Source: Ziziphus jujuba
Taxonomy: Eukaryota; Streptophyta; Magnoliopsida; Rosales; Rhamnaceae
NCBI RefSeq assembly: GCF_031755915.1
Contig: NC_083384.1
Location: forward strand, 1,830,001-1,894,000
Direction: 5' to 3'
DNA: 64,000 nucleotides
Shown: positions 1-10,921 of the stretch, piece by piece
Position numbering within the stretch: position 1 is the stretch's first letter
Layout: each line of letters opens with the position of its first letter
Program-made: the position numbers and the translations under genes
Notes under the pieces: generated by a model
Told to the model about the DNA's origin: nothing
The model's input: only the letters and a program-made list of their open reading frames with translations
The model's database searches: none

Positions 1-54
1 AGAAATTAACTATAGAACATATACAGTACAATACTTTATGATCGATCATGAGTG

Positions 55-1010
55 AACAAATATTCACTGGGTGTGGAAATTTTGTTTGAATTAATTCATT
101 ACCCAACCTACCTAGTGGGCAAGGGTTTGTTATATGAGTCTATACATTAATGGGTAAATATCACTATAATGTTACATATTTTACTATTTTTTTAATATTA
201 CATTTCCATTATAAAAAATATCAGCACAACATTTTTAAGTTTCGTTTTCATTTCAATATATGATGATTTTTAAAATTTTTTATCCTTTCATTTGAGCATT
301 TTTTTTTTTCACTTTTATAGTTTTTTTCTTGCCTAGTTTCTTAGTACCTAAAAAATAACAATAATAAAAAGCAAACGCGCATATATACACTTTTTCTAAA
401 ATTGCTAAATTTTTAAAATACTTATGCTAAAATTATTCTCTTGAATTTGTCAAAAAGAAAAAAAAAAGTTATATATAATAACTTTGATTGTCTCAAAGAC
501 AACTTCTAAAGTTAGCTTATTAACATTGAATATATAACTATTTTTTTCTTTAAAAAAAAAGATAATTATGAGATTGATCGCATTATTTTTTATTCATTAA
601 TTTGGATTTTTTATTATTATTATCTTTAAGAATGAGTAAAAACATTTCATTAAATATAGGGTAAATAAGTCAAAATTCTAACATTAAGAAATTAAAAAAA
701 ATGGAGTTATATTGAAACGAAAGCGGTACATGACATGAGGGGCCTTATATACATATATAGTTTTTATAATAAAAATATAATATTGAAAAAATAGTAAAAT
801 AGGGAGGACTATAAAGATATTTACCTTACATTAATACATACCTAAGATAATATATAGTAATTAATGCCCAACTACTAGTGCTACCTGGTAGGACCTATAA
901 CTATATACCTTGCATTAGCTAGCTAGCACAAATTTTCTCAATCTGTATATTGTACATAGTTTGATAGACAATGAAAAAATTGCACGTGTGCAAATTTTCT
1001 TGATGCCTAA
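55..1010. repeat. Local locus block, copy A (interrupted)
   Basis: The ends of this stretch match two other places in the window, near 23865-23940 and 26750-27030. The shared sequence starts at a 'ggtgtggaaattttg' motif and continues through a segment holding 'cattacccaacct'. Further on it shares 'tagtaattaatgc' and 'gacaaacaatga'-like sequence with 26878-27020. The copy is interrupted at 152-826 by a MITE. It appears to be one diverged copy of a locally duplicated locus. No coding sequence is recognisable in it, and its outer limits are approximate. Confidence 0.6.
152..826. mobile_element. MULE-type MITE with 9-bp TSD
   Basis: A 675-bp insertion bounded by a perfect 9-bp direct repeat TACATTAAT at 143-151 and 827-835. 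The ends form an inverted repeat: GGGTAAATATC on the left and AGGTAAATATC on the right when read inward. The inverted homology continues well past 70 bp, including TATTTTACTATTTTTT followed by AATATTA on both arms. Long terminal inverted repeats plus a 9-bp target duplication are the hallmark of Mutator-like elements. No transposase reading frame is present, so it must have been moved by an enzyme from elsewhere. Family assignment rests on TSD length and TIR type only. Confidence 0.8.
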
Positions 1011-1395
1011 GAATTTAGGTGGTGTTTGGTTGTAAGAATGGATGGGAGAATAAAATAGACAGAGAAGTGGAATGGAGTGCAATGGAACTAAGGATAGAAT
1101 GATATAGAGGATGAAATATATTCTTTTGTTTGGTAAGATTTTGGTATCAATACTTGAATGGACAAGTTGAACCAAGCCATTTAAACAAAAATATCCCTAA
1201 TATCGTATTATATATATAATTAAATTAATTATGGAGTGAGACAGTGGAGATAGAAAAATGTAGAAAGTGGAGAGTGAATATGTTTTCGACAAAAATCGCG
1301 AGGTTGTTAGATTTTATGGATCTAAATATACATAATAAATTCCATTAAAGCATAAATTACTAACCTCTAAACTGAAGTGTGGCAATTTTGCCACT
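1011..1395. other. Intergenic, possible small MITE remnant
   Basis: No gene seen. The stretch 1017-1200 has the 'ggtgtttggttg ... ttgtttggtaag' composition common at ends of plant hAT-type or PIF-type MITEs, but I could not define both termini or a target duplication. The rest is AT-rich sequence leading to the copia LTR. Confidence 0.3.
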
Positions 1396-2341
1396 TGATG
1401 GTGCATGTCACCGGCTAGCATGCACACCTTGGTATCAAATCATTTCCTTTTATGAGTTTATATTTTTTTTCGTATGTTTTAATTTATGCACAAAAGAGTA
1501 GGAATGTTATGCTTGAAATGCCTATGGTGCTGGATTCATAATTTCCAGCAACATAGTTCTACTATTTATCTTATATCGCAGGTTGCAAATGGAGTTTTGG
1601 GCTGATATTTTGAGGGATGTCTACAGACATATATAGAAGACTATGGTTCAAATTTCAGGTCCAAATGACATGGGAAAGTCCATTTTATATTCCAAACAGA
1701 TTGCTATATCTGATGGGCCCAGTATGCAGAGTATGGGTCAGTTTTGGAGCTGTTTGGCCCATGATCCGGTTCCAGAACATTCCTAGCTCTTGGAACAATA
1801 TTTATTGATGACCAAGGATGCTTCAAACCAAGTTTCATAGGCAGATACAAAGGGAAACTAAGTAGGTGAAGCTAGTTTGGTTGTTTACCCAAACTAGTTA
1901 AACAATAGGAACTTAGTTCAAACCATGTGCCACTTTTTACTATATTTGGAATAGACATGTTGCAGCTGTTTTTGACCTCTTTTGTGTATGAAAAGTTAGG
2001 TGTTGACCATTTTACTTTTTAAATTTCAAATACTTTACTCATTTTGTAAGCTCACATGCTTGGCATGTGTGAACTAGTTGTAATTTCAAGCTTATATTGC
2101 AAAATGAATGAAATGGCTAAAGATCCAAGCCTCATTTTCAAAAACCAACATGGTCCCCTTCTTCTCATCTCTTCTTCAACACCTTAGAACACTCTAGGAA
2201 CCCTAAAAACCAGAAAACACCATAACCAAAACCTAAAAACACAACTCACACACAACCATTCCCAAGAGCATCACCAAAAGCTTACTTGTTGCTAACACTT
2301 CAAGCTAGCTTGCTCTTGGTCATAACCTTCTCACCCCAACA
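1396..2341 (+). repeat. Copia 1 5' LTR
   Basis: 946 bp, TG...CA ended, with an inverted repeat GTGCATG/CATGCAC just inside its start. Compared with the 3' LTR it lacks 64 bp between two ATGCA pentamers (near 1489), as expected from a deletion between short direct repeats. A 63-codon open frame inside it (1617-1808) also occurs in the 3' LTR and is a by-product of the LTR, not a gene. Confidence 0.92.
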
Positions 2342-2345
2342 AAGT

Positions 2346-2361
2346 GGTATCAGAGCAAGGC
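2346..2361 (+). other. Copia 1 primer-binding site
   Basis: TGGTATCAGAGCAAGG, four bases after the 5' LTR. It is complementary to the 3' end of initiator tRNA-Met, the usual primer for plant copia and gypsy elements. Confidence 0.9.
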
Positions 2362-2475
2362 ACATTTTTGTGAGAGTTGTGAGGTTTTTGGGCTGGTTTG
2401 TTCCTTGAGAGTGAAGAGATACTTGAAAGCACAAATATATTTTCATATTCCTTCATACTAGAAAGCAACATTCAC

Positions 2476-4086
2476 ATGGCTTCTTCAAGTTTTTCAACTC
2501 CTTCTCCTCCTATCTTCAATGGGGAGAACTACAACATTTGGAGTATCAAGATGCAAGCCTACTTGAAGGCTTATGGTCTTTGGGAGGTCACCATAAATCC
2601 CCAAGAACCCGAGCCTTTGAGACAAGGGGCAACGGTCAACCAAATCAAGCACCATGAGGAGGAATTGGCTAAAGGTTACAAGGCTCTCACCGCCATTCAT
2701 TCTTGTATTAGTTATACCATTTTCACAAGGATAATGGCATGTGAGAGTGCCAAAGAAGCTTGGGACAAACTTCAAGATGAGTTCCAAGGGAGTGCAAGGA
2801 CAAGGCAAATGCAAATCCTTAACCTAAGGAGGGAGTTTGAGACCATCAAGATGAAAGACAAAGAAACGGTTAAGGAGTTCACCACAAGGCTTCTTAATGT
2901 GGTGAATCAAATTAGGGTGCTAGGTGAAAGATTAAGTGACCAAAGGATTGTAGAGAAGGTGTTGGTCTCCTTGCCCGAGAGGTTTGAAGCTAAGATATCT
3001 TCATTGGAGGAGTCAAGGAACCTAAATGAAATTTCCTTGACCGAGTTGGTGAATGCCTTGCAAGCTACGGAGCAAAGGAGGAGGATTAGACATGAAGAAT
3101 CAATGGAGGCTGCATTTGTGTCTAAACAACATCAAAAGACACAAAATCAAAAGAAGAACAAGCTTAAGGTCATAAAGGAGAAAGGTCAAACTAGCAAACC
3201 CGAGAGGAAGTCCTATGAACCTTGTCACCATTGCAAGAAGAAAGGTCATCATCCAAGAAGGTGTTGGTGGAGGCCGGATGCATTTTGCCATAAATGCCAA
3301 CAAAAGGGTCATGTGGAGAGAGTATGCAAGGCAAACAAGAAAGATAAGCAACAAGCAAATGTTGCTAAAGATAATGCAAGTGATAGTGAATCCGAAGAGT
3401 TGTTTGTTGCTACTTGTTTTAGTAGCATCAAGAATGATGAAGGATGGATCATTGATAGTGGAGCAACACACCATATGTCTCACAAGCATGAGTGGTTCAA
3501 AAACTTGGATAGGAGCAGCCACAACAAAATCAAAATTGGAAATTGAGCCTTGATGGAAGTGAAAGGCAAAGGAGATGTGGTGATACACACCACCAAAGGT
3601 ATCAAAACTATCCATGATGTTCTCTATGTACCTTCTTTATGTGAGAACTTACTTAGTGTAGGTCAAATGCTTGAGAACAAATATGCATTACACTTCTCAA
3701 ACATGACATGCACTATAGTTGATCCACATGGAAATGAATTAATGTGTGTTGGAATGAAGAACAAGAATTTTAGGTTGAATATGGATGAAAATGGTGCATC
3801 GGTTGCAGTGAACACCAAAGTTGAGAACACCTCTCAACTTTGGCATAAAAGACTAGGCCATGCTAGCTTTAAGTCATTGGTAGGCACACATGAACTTGTT
3901 AGAGACATGCCATTGGTGGAGAAGCAAGAACATGTGTGTGAAGTGTGTCAAAAAGGAAAGCATACTAGGCTAGCATTTCAATCTTGTTCTTGGAGATCAA
4001 AGGAGAAGTTAGGACTTATACATTCGGATATTTGTGGTCCTATGAGTGTTCCATCCTTAAATGGCAGCAAGTATTTCATACCTTGA
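2476..4086 (+). pseudogene. Copia 1 gag-protease-integrase (truncated)
   Basis: The likely start is ATG 2476 (MASSSF...), although the frame is open from 2398. Order: copia-type Gag (UBN2-like, with FNGENYNIWSIKM near the start); two CCHC zinc knuckles (3223-3264 and 3286-3327); an aspartic protease with an intact DSGATHH motif beginning at 3454; a pre-integrase HHCC region (LWHKRLGH near 3837, CEVCQ near 3940); and the first integrase aspartate in HSDICGP (about 4021). A single TGA at 3544-3546, one base from the expected GGA glycine codon, breaks the frame just after the protease. The frame then continues unchanged to 4083 and ends at TGA 4084-4086, which is the first codon of the 3' LTR. 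Reverse transcriptase and RNase H are absent, so it cannot encode a working polyprotein. Confidence 0.9.
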
Positions 4087-5093
4087 TGGTGCATGTCACC
4101 GGCTAGCATGCACACCTTGGTATCAAATCATTTCCTTTTATGAGTTTATATTTTTTTTCGTATGTTTTAATTTATGCAAGGTATATTTTGATAATGTTTT
4201 GTGCCTAAGTTATGTATGCAAAAGTATAGGCAAAATTATGCACAAAAGAGTAGGAATGTTATGCTTGAAATGCCTATGGTGCTGGATTCATAATTTCCAG
4301 CAACATAGTTCTACTATTTATCTTATATCGCAGGTTGCAAATGGAGTTTTGGGCTGATATTTTGAGGGATGTCTACAGACATATATAGAAGACTATGGTT
4401 CAAATTTCAGGTCCAAATGACATGGGAAAGTCCATTTTATATTCCAAACAGATTGCTATATCTGATGGGCCCAGTATGCAGAGTATGGGTCAGTTTTGGA
4501 GCTGTTTGGCCCATGATCCGGTTCCAGAACATTCCTAGCTCTTGGAACAATATTTATTGATGACCAAGGATGCTTCAAACCAAGTTTCATAGGCAGATAC
4601 AAAGGGAAACTAAGTAGGTGAAGCTAGTTTGGTTGTTTACCCAAACTAGTTAAACAATAGGAACTTAGTTCAAACCATGTGCCACTTTTTACTATATTTG
4701 GAATAGACATGTTGCAGCTGTTTTTGACCTCTTTTGTGTATGAAAAGTTAGGTGTTGACCATTTTAATTTTTAAATTTCAAATACTTTACTCATTTTGTA
4801 AGCTCACATGCTTGGCATATGTGAACTAGTTGTAATTTCAAGCTTATATTGCAAAATGAATGAAATGGCTAAAGATCCAAGCCTCATTTTCAAAAACCAA
4901 CGTGGTCCCCTTCTTCTCATCTCTTCTTCAACACCTTAGAACACTCTAGGAACCCTAAAAACCAGAAAACACCATAACCAAAACCTAAAAACACAACTCA
5001 CACACAACCATTCCCAAGAGCATCACCAAAAGCTTGCTTGTTGCTAACACTTCAAGCTAGCTTGCTCTTGGTCATAACCTTCTCACCCCAACA
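4084..5093 (+). repeat. Copia 1 3' LTR
   Basis: 1010 bp, nearly identical to 1396-2341 apart from 64 additional bases near 4178-4242. No polypurine tract precedes it. The bases before it are integrase coding sequence (SLNGSKYFI), showing that the interior was deleted up to the LTR edge. Confidence 0.92.
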
Positions 5094-5548
5094 TAAACGC
5101 AGCCATTGATAAATTAAATCTTTAATCCTGCAAAATAGAAAATATTGTAAAGTAGTGTCTATGGACACACTACTTTCAAACCACTCTCAGATATCTGAAA
5201 ACCTTAATCTCAAAAAATACCGTATGGCATATATCTGTTTGCTTGTCCTAGACTTTCTATAATCTCTGCAAGTCAGACTTACCTATTAATTTTAACACAC
5301 ACAAAATAATAATAATATAATAATATAATAATAGGAAAAACATAGGTAAGTCAATGGGCTTATAAAGAAAGTTGGTCCTCCAGTCCAATGGGCCAACTGG
5401 AGTCTTATAGAGAGTGTGTGACCAAGGGCCCTACTACAAATAATAAAATAAGTCAGTCCCATTAATGGCATAAATAGGCCCTGTAAATGAGTGATTATGC
5501 TAAGTCCACAATTATTTATTTAACAGAGGTAATATGTAGGTCATCGGA
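5094..5548. other. Intergenic with (ATA)n stretch
   Basis: No gene seen. A short AATAAT microsatellite lies at about 5306-5334. The remainder is AT-rich single-copy-looking sequence. Confidence 0.5.
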
Positions 5549-5782
5549 ATGCAATTGTTTCATTTTGTATATTTGTGTGATATTGATATGCAGGTATACG
5601 CTGCTTTATTTCCTGCAAAAAACAAAATCAATTTGAGCAGTATACAAAAAGACCTGAAGAATCCTCCAAATAGTGATAAAAGCACTAGCAGCTATGGTGT
5701 ATACTTGGTGCATGTGTCAATTAATGAAGGCAATTTCCCTGTAATTCAGGTAGTACTCACGCAAGCAAATGCCAACAACTAG
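5549..5782 (+). CDS. Hypothetical; possible last exon of unknown gene
   Basis: An open frame of 77 codons with no family I recognise. A plausible splice acceptor (...TGATATGCAG) ends at 5592-5594, so codons from VYAALFPAKN (about 5594) to the stop at 5780-5782 may be a terminal exon of about 63 residues. Its composition is ordinary, polar and non-repetitive (for example YLVHVSINEGNFPVIQV), unlike the low-complexity frames around it. The sequence at its stop codon ('caacaactag' and following) recurs in diverged form at 52985-53040 beside the same 3' flanking modules. This suggests the end of a host gene duplicated with the local locus. No upstream exon is identifiable because copia 1 sits directly upstream. 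Calling it a gene is speculative. Confidence 0.3.
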   Translation: MQLFHFVYLCDIDMQVYAALFPAKNKINLSSIQKDLKNPPNSDKSTSSYGVYLVHVSINEGNFPVIQVVLTQANANN

Positions 5783-5830
5783 CTGGTTGCCATTGCCACT
5801 ACCCATGTATATGTATATATATCATTAATA

Positions 5831-5850
5831 TGCATGCATGCATGCATGCA
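5831..5850. repeat. (ATGC)n microsatellite
   Basis: About five tandem copies of TGCA/CATG within the 3' flank of the putative exon at 5549-5782. A similar CATGCATGCATG run occurs at the matching place near 53066. Confidence 0.7.
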
Positions 5851-5983
5851 TCTATGCTGTGTGGAAAAATTCCATGATATACATATATATGGTAACCTTT
5901 TTATGTTAATTTAATGGTATACTTTGTACAAATATAACGGATTGAAATTTTGCCATCCCTAGCTATTATTCATGGGAAGTAAT

Positions 5984-6307
5984 TGATAAGCTAGATGTGC
6001 ATGTCTTACCATATAGCCATGTCATCATATAACCAAGACCAGCAAGAGTTTGTCTTAGATAAGATAAAAGGTATCTTCAAGTTATTAAAAACGGTGAGGG
6101 ATAAATAAACATTATCAGGTGATAAAGCTTTGAGAAATGTTATTCTAGTCATCAGTCACCAGTAATCCTTTTTGTATCTTCTTGTAACTAACATGTATCT
6201 ATAATGCCTACAATGCTGTATATATAATGCTATGAGAGTCACCTTTGTAACAAGCTAAAAATACAGTTTTATCAATATGATAAAGCTTATTTCATTTGTT
6301 TTCATCG
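5984..6307 (+). repeat. Copia 2 5' LTR
   Basis: Starts TGATAAGCTAGATG and ends TTTTCATCG, where the expected terminal CA has mutated to CG. It pairs with 10922-11259. Confidence 0.9.
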
Positions 6308-6323
6308 TAGTATCAGAGCTTGG
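6308..6323 (+). other. Copia 2 primer-binding site
   Basis: TAGTATCAGAGCTTGG, a one-base variant of the initiator tRNA-Met complement TGGTATCAGAGC, immediately after the 5' LTR. Confidence 0.85.
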
Positions 6324-6540
6324 AAAGACTTCAAAGCTGAACTTGATTGTAGCTTCAAAAGTTGAACCAAGACTGACTACCAATCCTTTAACCAATGTTC
6401 CAGTTTAATATCTAGAAAACTGGATTCTTTGAATTATTTTATGTGGAGATCATAGATGCCTCCCTCAATTCAAAGTTTAGGAATTCTACATCATATAACT
6501 GATGATGAACATCCATTAGAAGAACTTCAAATATAAACTA

Positions 6541-7432
6541 GCGGAAGCATTGCAAGCAGTGGAGTTCATAATCCAAATTATCAATTGTGGATTAGTAATG
6601 ATGGTCTTTTTACAACATGTTTGCTTGGAACAATGACAACTGACATACTCAACTTCAACTTCGGCGTGCATACAACTTTCAGTCTTTGTCACACCACTAA
6701 AGAGCATCTGTTGCTAGCTACAAAGGAGAAGGAAATTTATCTGACTGATCATCTCATGGGATTGAAGAAAGGATCGGAAACCTTAGATGAGCATCTCAAA
6801 ACCTTCAATTCTATTTGTGATAATCTCTCTGCAATTGCAAAGCCAGTAAATGACTTGGATAAATTCTTTCATCTATATAGAGGATTAGGCCATAAATATC
6901 TAGATTTCAGGTTTGCTATGCTATCAAAACCTCCATATCCAATGCTTACAGAGTTTGTTCTCTCTTTAAAAAGTCATGAACAAGTCCTAAGAAAATTTTC
7001 AGAAGAAAAACAAGATTTGAATCAAGAACATGCATTTGTTGGCCAAAGATGTCATTGGGCAGGAAGAGGAATTGGTGGCAAGTTCAATTTACGTGGATGT
7101 GGTTTCAATCCTGCAAGCTATTCCATGCAAAGTTGTGGAGGCTTTAACTACTCAACACAAGGCTGTGGAGGCTCCCTCTCATTCAACATAGCAACTAGAC
7201 CATCTTCAAACGTCACTCAGAACCTAAAACCCTCTCAAAATGAAGTAGTTGTATGCCAAATATGTGTCAGACCTTATCATACTGCTCCTAACTATTGGAA
7301 TAGATATGACCCAATAAATGAAGCCAATGGAATCAATGAAGCTAATGCTACCTATAAAATTCAAGAAGAACCCACATTCTTTGCAAATTTTGGAGCCACA
7401 TCCCACATGATTAATGATACAAGTACCTTATG
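6541..7432 (+). pseudogene. Copia 2 gag and protease start
   Basis: A long open frame (6585-7433) reads through a copia-type Gag: WISNDGL near the start, then ETLDEHLKTF and the FVLSLKSHEQ segment typical of UBN2 Gag proteins. After a Gly/Asn-rich stretch comes a single damaged zinc knuckle (CQICVRPYHTAPNYW, near 7255), in which the last cysteine of the CCHC set is replaced by tyrosine. The frame ends in a protease start in which the catalytic DSGATSHM has become NFGATSHM, so the aspartate is lost. The Gag start codon is not preserved in frame, so the 5' limit is approximate. Confidence 0.85.
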
Positions 7433-8870
7433 AGGGAAATAACAAAATAATTAAGAGGGAATTCTAAAAAAACACTAAAAAAAATGAAGGAAAACATAAT
7501 AATGAATGTTTATTGAAAAAATAAAAATAAAGAATGTGATATAAAGAGTATTGTTGGAGGAGATTTTAAAGTGTAACTCTTTAAACATAAAGATGTTTTT
7601 TATTATACAAAAGATACTCTTTATTTTTAAAGAATCCCTTGGGGATACTCTAAGGGAACAAATGTTATATATGTGGGTAATGGAAAAGCTTTGCCAATTT
7701 CCCATACTGGAAATCCTACTTAAAATTGGAAAAAAAAACATCTCTTTAAAAAATATTTTGGTATTTCCAAGATTGGCAAAGAATCTTCTTTCAGTTATTA
7801 AATTGACTGATGACAATGCCTGTAGTGTGGAATTCACCTCTTCTTGTTTTTTGATTAAGGATCTTAACAACCAAGTAATAGCCAAGGGGCATTAACAAGG
7901 TGGACTATATGCTCTGGATGATGATGATGGCTACAATTAGGCATTGGTAGCAACAAAGGATGGGGGTATTTCATCTAAAATATAGCATCAAAGATTGGGT
8001 CATCCAAACTTTCATTTTTGAAAGATTTTAGATAAAAATAAAAACATTTTTGTTTCAAGTTGGATAAAAAATTCTTTTATGCATGAAAGTTGTCAATTAG
8101 GCAAGCAATGTAAACTTCCTTTTGGCGAGTCCAATAATTTTTCTTCTGCTCCATTAAATAAGATACATTGGAATGTTTGGGGACCTGCTCCCATCTTATC
8201 TAATCAAGGTTTTCAATATTATGTTATTTTCATTGATGATTACAGTAGATTTACTTGGCTATATCCTTTGAAAAGGAAATTGGATTTCTTCCTAAAATTT
8301 CATAAAATGGTTGTAAATTAGTTTGACAAAAAAATTAAAATTTTTCAAAGAGATGGTGGTGGTTAATTCCAATCAAAGATGTTTCTGTCTCATCTAGAAC
8401 ATTGTGGTATTCTTCATCAATTTCTTGTCCAAGAACGCCATAACAGAATGGTATTGCTGAAAGAAAGCATAGTCATTTTGCTAAAACAAATTTAACTATG
8501 ATATTTCATGCAGAGATACCACAAAAGTATTGGGTGGATGTTTTTTTAATTATTATATATTTAATAAACAGACTACCCTCTTCATATTTAAAAATGGGGA
8601 ACAATACCACATTATATGGGTCTCAAAGTTTTAGGTTGCAGATGTTATCCATATCTTAGAAAACCAGGAAACAATAAGTTTATGAAGAAAACTTATCCAT
8701 GCATTTTCATTGGATATAGTCCATCTCACAAAGGGTTATAGATGCTTGGATCCAAAGACAAACCGTGTATTTGTTTCAAGGCATATTGTATTTGATGAAA
8801 CTTTATTTCCTTTCAAAACTATTTCTTCTTCTATTTCACAGGAACCTCTATAGCTTACCACTTTTTTTAA
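7433..8870 (+). pseudogene. Copia 2 protease end and integrase
   Basis: Broken into several frames. 7551-7895 covers the end of the protease and the spacer (VFPRLAKNLLSVIKL, then CFLIKDLNNQVIAKG). 8079-8321 covers the pre-integrase and the start of the integrase core (CQLGKQCKLPF, then FIDDYSRFTWLYPLK). The rest of the core, including a recognisable QNGIAERKHSH-type segment with the catalytic glutamate, follows to about 8870 with stops and a frameshift near 8440. It has no coding capacity now. Order and spacing fit a standard copia pol. Confidence 0.85.
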
Positions 8871-9399
8871 TGCTAATGAATGGTATGACACATCCAAAAT
8901 AAACAGCTCATCTGATACTCAAGAAAAAGAATTGTCCAAAAAGTCATCACCTACCAACTATTGTGAAGAGACAACATCTGTGTTACCACCCCAAGCGTCA
9001 TGAGAGGATTCCTTCTCTAACGCAACCACTCATTCATAACGGGTTTCGCATTAGGTACAAATATTTTCTTCCATATCAAATCTGATCCTATCTCCTCATG
9101 ACACATCATATACATAAGCTTCTAGTTCCACAATAGAATCCTCTCTATAGCCACACACTACATCACCACAGTCTCCTACAGCCATAACAATTCCTTCCAA
9201 TACCACTCAAGACATATCATCTTAGTTATTTGTAAAATTAGATTTCCCACCGTTACCATCTCCTTTTTCTCAACCATCCAAACAACCTCACTATCTAATG
9301 CTTACATGGCATCAGCTTAAACAAAACCCACACCGTATAACCGAGCTTCATCTACACAATCATATAAACACTGCTCTTCTCACTGAAACAAATATTGTT

Positions 9400-10921
9400 A
9401 ATCTTTAAAAACCGCACAAATACTTGAATGGAAGAATGCCATGCTTGAAGAATTATTAGCACTCCACCATAATTGCACTTGGGTGTTAGTACCATGACTA
9501 GCAAGTATTAATGTGGTAGGTTCTAAGTGGGTATACTGTGTGAAATATAAAGAAGATGTCTATTTGGATCATTATAAACCATGCTTGGTAGCCAAAGGTT
9601 ATACACAGATTGAAGGACTGGACTATGATGAGACTTTCAGCCCAGTAGTAAAACCAAGCTCCATTCGGTTAATTACATCCATTGTCATTTAATCTGGTTG
9701 GATAGTTAAGCTGCTTGATGTCAAAAATGCTTTCTTGAATGGACATTTTAAAGAAAAAGTTTTCATGGAGCAACATCCAAATTTTGTTGATAACAAACAC
9801 CTAGATTATGTGTGACTTCTAAAGAAATATCTTTATGGTCTAAAACAAGCTCCTAGAGCTTGGTTTGATCGTTTATCTCAAAATCTAATCAGTTTGGGTT
9901 TCAAGTGCAGTAGAGTTTATTCATCTTTGTTTATTTTCAAGAATAATATTGACATCACTCTTCTCCTCATATATGTAGATGATGTACTTTTGACAAGTTC
10001 TAATGCTTCTCTAATAGTTGCTTTAGTCAACCGGATAAACAAGGATTTTGGTCTAAAGGATTTCGGTTGTCTCCATTATTTTTTAGGTATTGAGGTTCGG
10101 CCCTTTCATTGTGAACTATTCTTATTTGAGATAAAGTATGCTCATGACCTCCTAAAACAAGCTGTCTGTAGCAATGATCATTTTTTTGTCTGTAGCAATG
10201 ATCATAGGTATGTTTGTAATCCCTGTTAACTAATCCCTGTTAAACAAGTTGTCTGTAGCAATGATCATTTTTTTGTTAATGTTATAGAATATAGAAGCCT
10301 AGTGGGAGCACTTCAATATCTCACATTCACAAGGCTAGACATTCAGCATGCTATGAATCAAGTCTGTCAGCATTTTCAGAATCCCACATAGTAGCATCTT
10401 CGAGAAATTAAACGTATACTATAGGTATGTTTGTGGCACAATGGACTATGGTTTATGTTTCTTAAAGCAAAGCTCAAATTCACTTCAAGGATGCTCTGAT
10501 GCTGACTTGGTTGGCTGCCCTTTAACACGACGAAATACCACTTGATTTTGCATTTATTTTGGTGCAAACATAATCTATTGGTCATAAAAAAAGTGACCTA
10601 CTGTTGCCCATTCAAGTAAGGAAGCGAAATATAGAGCAATGGCTTCAACTGCAGCTGAACTTTCTTGGATATCATACTTGCTACAAGAGATAGGAATCTC
10701 TTATGCTAAACTGATCAAATTGTACTGTGACCACATTGGTGCTCTTTATCTTACAATTAATCCAGTCTTTCATAATAGAACCAAACACATCCAGCTAGAC
10801 TATCATTTTATTCAGGAGAAAGTTGCATATCTGTTCACAAAACCCCTCAGTCGTTTTCAATTTGTTCATTTTCAAGCCAGACTAGGAGTTCACAAGCTTC
10901 CATTTGCTAGTTTGAGGAAGA
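9400..10921 (+). pseudogene. Copia 2 reverse transcriptase-RNase H and PPT
   Basis: The reverse transcriptase starts near 9420 (WKNAMLEEL). It passes [11 protein letters not shown] (about 9626), a DVKNAFLNG-type motif and the LYGLKQAPRAW motif (about 9834), and holds an intact YVDD active site at 9972-9983. At least four stop codons interrupt it before 9894. RNase H follows (AELSWISYLLQEIG near 10648, then TKHIQLDYHF near 10783). Between the two lies a local triplication of a 15-bp segment (10167-10271). The purine tract gaggaaga (10913-10920) just before the 3' LTR is the polypurine tract. Confidence 0.88.

Larger units (their letters stand above)
1396..5093 (+). mobile_element. Ty1/copia retrotransposon 1 (young, internally deleted)
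   Basis: Two LTRs starting TGATGG and ending CCCCAACA enclose a primer-binding site and a gag-protease-partial-integrase frame. The LTRs differ by only about four substitutions over 946 aligned bases plus one 64-bp indel, so the LTR pair is recent. The interior stops abruptly in the integrase core: everything from there to the 3' LTR (rest of integrase, reverse transcriptase, RNase H, polypurine tract) is missing. The five bases flanking each end (CCACT and TAAAC) do not match, so no target duplication is visible. The element is non-autonomous. Confidence 0.93.

Noticed and set aside
1617..4560. Identical 63-codon frames at 1617-1808 and 4369-4560
   Set aside because: They are the same position in the two LTRs of copia 1. 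The duplication is explained by the LTRs and no start context or homologue supports coding.
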